DNA of 6,711 nucleotides, taken from the NCBI GenBank assembly GCA_017553965.1, contig JAFZJK010000161.1:1-6711 (forward strand), given 5' to 3'. The notes beneath the pieces are model-generated. The model saw only the letters and a list, made by a program, of their open reading frames with translations, was not told the origin of the DNA and searched no databases. Source of the DNA: Lachnospiraceae bacterium. GTDB taxonomy: Bacteria; Bacillota_A; Clostridia; Lachnospirales; Lachnospiraceae. A program made the translations under genes and the position numbers. Shown piece after piece: positions 4,647-6,711 of this stretch (position 1 is the first letter of the stretch; each line of letters opens with the position of its first letter).

Positions 4647-5456
4647 GCAAAGAAGATACTTTACATATTCATACTCACAGTACTGGCCGGGGTACTGATC
4701 TTCAGTACGGTAATGATGATCAAATATTTTAACGAAGCGGCCGAGGAGGAAAAACAAATGGAGAACAATCCCATGCTAAAACCTGTAAACGAAACACCTT
4801 CTCCGACCGAAGTACCTGCTACACCCACTCCGTCACCCTCACCCACACCGGTTCCCGAGAAAAACTATGACGAAGAATTCTATATGACTGAGATAACCGA
4901 CGAGATCTTCGAGCGTATAAAGGGTAAGTCCTATCCCGAAGGTGCTACGGTATCTTTGGATGACTTAAGATGGTGCCATGTGGTCCACTACGGCTTTGAC
5001 GGTGAGATCCACGAGGGCGAGATCATAGTAAATAAGGCTATCGCAGAAGATACCCTTGAGATCTTCAAAGAGCTTTTTGATATCAAATACGAAATAGAAA
5101 AAATCCGCCTCATAGATGAATACGGGGCGGATGATGAAAAATCGATGGAGGACAATAATTCCTCTTCATTCTGTTACAGGACAATAGCGGAGACCACGGT
5201 ACTCTCCAACCATGCATTGGGCCTTGCCATAGATATCAATACGCTGTATAACCCTTATGTATATACCCGTAAAGACGGAACTCTTTTCCTGCAGCCCGAA
5301 AACGCAGCCGATTATGTAGACCGTGAACAGGAAAATCCCCATTTTATTAAAAATGGGGATGAATGCTATAACATATTTATCGCCCACGGCTTTACCTGGG
5401 GCGGTGACTGGAATACCAAAAAGGATTACCAGCATTTTGAAAAGGAAATCGAATAA
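4644..5456 (+). CDS. Membrane-anchored M15-family D-Ala-D-Ala carboxypeptidase / endopeptidase (VanY-like)
   Basis: 270 aa. Residues 5-27 are a hydrophobic N-terminal anchor after MAKK, so the catalytic part is extracellular. A Thr/Pro/Ser-rich linker (about 51-72) spans the wall, and the catalytic domain is about 105-270. The M15 zinc site is complete: His190 and Asp197 in SNHALGLAIDIN (188-199), and His264 in DYQHFE (261-266). Asp261 is in the [D/E]-x-x-H general-base position, and HGFTWGGDW (248-256) is typical of the Peptidase_M15_4 group. The family cleaves D-Ala-D-Ala or L-Ala-D-Glu type bonds in peptidoglycan; which bond here cannot be told. It starts 48 bp after the ATPase stop with no obvious terminator or promoter between, so read-through is possible, but its composition matches the right-hand block better. 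No van-type sensor or ligase genes are nearby, so housekeeping wall remodelling is likelier than glycopeptide resistance. Confidence 0.92.
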   Translation: MAKKILYIFILTVLAGVLIFSTVMMIKYFNEAAEEEKQMENNPMLKPVNETPSPTEVPATPTPSPSPTPVPEKNYDEEFYMTEITDEIFERIKGKSYPEGATVSLDDLRWCHVVHYGFDGEIHEGEIIVNKAIAEDTLEIFKELFDIKYEIEKIRLIDEYGADDEKSMEDNNSSSFCYRTIAETTVLSNHALGLAIDINTLYNPYVYTRKDGTLFLQPENAADYVDREQENPHFIKNGDECYNIFIAHGFTWGGDWNTKKDYQHFEKEIE

Positions 5457-5468
5457 TAAAAACAACTC

Positions 5469-6711
5469 TTATTCGCTGACCGACAGCTTTATCCTGTCGG
5501 TCAGTCCGTTTTCCGAGATACAGTAGATATAGCAGGTACCTTTGCCTACCGCTGTTATCTTGCCTGATTTACTTACCTTAGCCACTTTCGTGTCGGTAGA
5601 AATATATCTTACGCTCTTTATGCTCTTTGCAGAAAAGAGTTTTTTTGTTTTATCCGCCAAGGTGGTCTTAACCTTTAGCTTTTTCTTTTCACCTACGGTA
5701 AGGCTTAAGCTTTCGCCTTGCTTGATCTGCACCTTAACCGCATTGGTATACTCTTCGTTGCCCGAGCCTGCCATAAAGCTTACCGGAGTCTTGGAGATAA
5801 GAGTATTTTTACCGTTTTCTGTTTTTATGGCTTTAACATAATATTTCCATACCCTGTCATCAGCCTTTTTGTTTACGAACTCCAAAGTATCTTTGTCCAC
5901 AGTACCCAGAAGCTTTACTTTTCCGCCTACAGGTCCTCCGTACACCTTATAAGCCGTAGCTCCTGCGGCATTTTTCCAGGATAGCAGATGCTTCCCTATC
6001 CCGTCATCACTTACACTAACCGTAAACGGTGCCGGCTCCACGGTAAAGCTTACGGCTGCACTGTTGCCGAAACCGTCGGTAACCTTTATCGTATAATCTC
6101 CGCTTTCTTTTCCAAGCTCAAAATCCCTGCTTGGTGCGGTATAAGCTTTCCCGTCTTTTGTAACGGTTATCCTCAGTCCCGAAATATCCTTTAAACTTAT
6201 ACTGACCGAGGAATCATATACCCCACCATCCTCAACACCCTCTATTACCGGATCGTCCCTGTCTAAAAACATATGAATAAGCTTCTTTAACAGGGTATTC
6301 ATTTTTACGGAAGTCCATACGGGAGTGAGACCTGACTTTTCAAAAGCTTCCTTATAAGAAAGCGGAGCATATTTTATCAGATCGATATATGCATCTACCG
6401 CCTTTTCATAATCCTCCTGGGAAAGAGAATACAGTTCCAGTGCATTAATGGCCGATATAGAGTAACTGATATAGTAGCCGGGAGTCTCTATGATATGCGG
6501 TATAAGATACCACAGCGAATAGCTTTCGGGATAATACTTTTTCCCAACATCATCAAGAGCCTTTATAAACTCATCAACACTCTCAAAATCCCCTGTATAT
6601 GCCACATATTCCGTTTCGGATACCATACATGCATCATATATCGCTCTGAGCAGTCTGCCCACCATGTTTCGCTCCGCACTTTCTCCCGCATCACCTATCA
6701 GTTCCTCGAAA
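5469..6711 (-). CDS. C-terminal part of a large M3-like (oligoendopeptidase F-type) peptidase with Ig/Fn3/BIG2-like tail, cut by window edge
   Basis: The frame is open to the right edge. 15 residues (FEELIGDAGESAERN) precede the first in-frame Met codon (6665), which is therefore probably not the start. About 413 residues are visible. Residues 1-150 are helical and match the C-terminal lobe of M3 metallopeptidases, with YLIPHIIETPGYYISYSIS (68-86) corresponding to the conserved His/Tyr-rich substrate segment, then a YIDLI helix. The HExxH zinc motif would lie outside the window. From about 153 (DPVIEGVEDGGVY) comes an Ig-like domain, then an Fn3-like domain (about 226-313, with LLSWKNAAGATAYKVYGG), then a BIG2-type domain (about 325-413, with VAKVSKSGKITAVGKGTCYI). 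No LPxTG sorting signal is seen at the C terminus. A secreted or surface-associated peptidase is likely. Stop codons of this gene and the M15 gene are 12 bp apart. Confidence 0.82.
   Translation of the reverse strand, partial: FEELIGDAGESAERNMVGRLLRAIYDACMVSETEYVAYTGDFESVDEFIKALDDVGKKYYPESYSLWYLIPHIIETPGYYISYSISAINALELYSLSQEDYEKAVDAYIDLIKYAPLSYKEAFEKSGLTPVWTSVKMNTLLKKLIHMFLDRDDPVIEGVEDGGVYDSSVSISLKDISGLRITVTKDGKAYTAPSRDFELGKESGDYTIKVTDGFGNSAAVSFTVEPAPFTVSVSDDGIGKHLLSWKNAAGATAYKVYGGPVGGKVKLLGTVDKDTLEFVNKKADDRVWKYYVKAIKTENGKNTLISKTPVSFMAGSGNEEYTNAVKVQIKQGESLSLTVGEKKKLKVKTTLADKTKKLFSAKSIKSVRYISTDTKVAKVSKSGKITAVGKGTCYIYCISENGLTDRIKLSVSE
5476..5504. terminator. Hairpin at the convergent junction, candidate bidirectional terminator
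   Basis: CTGACCGACAG (5476-5486) is perfectly inverted at 5494-5504 around a 7-base loop, an 11-bp stem. On the plus strand TCCGTTTT follows, serving the M15 gene that ended 20 bp earlier. On the minus strand a T-run (GTTGTTTTT) comes about 12 bases later. It lies inside the last codons of the minus-strand gene. Tails are imperfect on both strands, so efficiency is uncertain. Confidence 0.5.

Noticed and set aside
4631..4732. 33-codon ORF from ATG 4631 overlapping the M15 start
   Set aside because: It is out of frame with the clear M15 anchor sequence, its ATG abuts the hairpin, and its peptide has no recognisable features.
4644..5456. VanY-type glycopeptide resistance gene
   Set aside because: The zinc site fits the superfamily, but no VanHAX, VanRS or related genes are present, so only a general M15 wall peptidase is claimed.

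Overview
The window looks like chromosomal DNA from a low-to-mid GC Firmicute, most plausibly a Clostridia/Lachnospiraceae-type bacterium. The basis is strong AGGAGG-type ribosome sites, textbook sigma-A promoters, a MarR-ABC-ABC exporter operon, and secreted peptidases with Thr/Pro linkers or Ig-like tails. The taxon is inferred from style, not from a marker gene.

Left block (1-2612, minus strand): one operon reading right to left. It has a perfect-consensus promoter (2584-2612), a leader made almost wholly of degenerate 15/16-bp tandem repeats (2451-2587), a MarR-family regulator (1985-2440), a half-size ABC exporter subunit with a degenerate ATPase site (135-1961, TTG start), and the first 45 codons of a partner ABC subunit (1-135, overlapping by one base). 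The likely logic is a drug- or metabolite-responsive repressor controlling a heterodimeric exporter, with the repeats as candidate operators.

Middle block (about 2680-4595): an AT-richer stretch. First comes about 230 bp with no ORF but dense inverted repeats, ending in a minus-strand intrinsic terminator; it reads best as a structured minus-strand RNA (about 2682-2909). Next is a 131-aa protein with an HTH-like core (2942-3337) and its own terminator. Then comes a promoter overlaid by six copies of a 9-mer in three 29-bp units (3450-3527), driving a P-loop ATPase with a C-terminal winged helix (3555-4595). This block is the best candidate for something undescribed: a regulator, an RNA and a repeat-controlled ATPase.

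Right block (4644-6711): a membrane-anchored M15-type D,D-/L,D-peptidase (4644-5456, plus), possibly read through from the ATPase, with a hairpin between its Shine-Dalgarno and start codon. It converges on the C-terminal part of a large M3-like peptidase with Ig/Fn3/BIG2-like domains (5469-6711, minus, cut by the window edge). Only 12 bp separate the two stop codons, and a strong hairpin lies at the junction.
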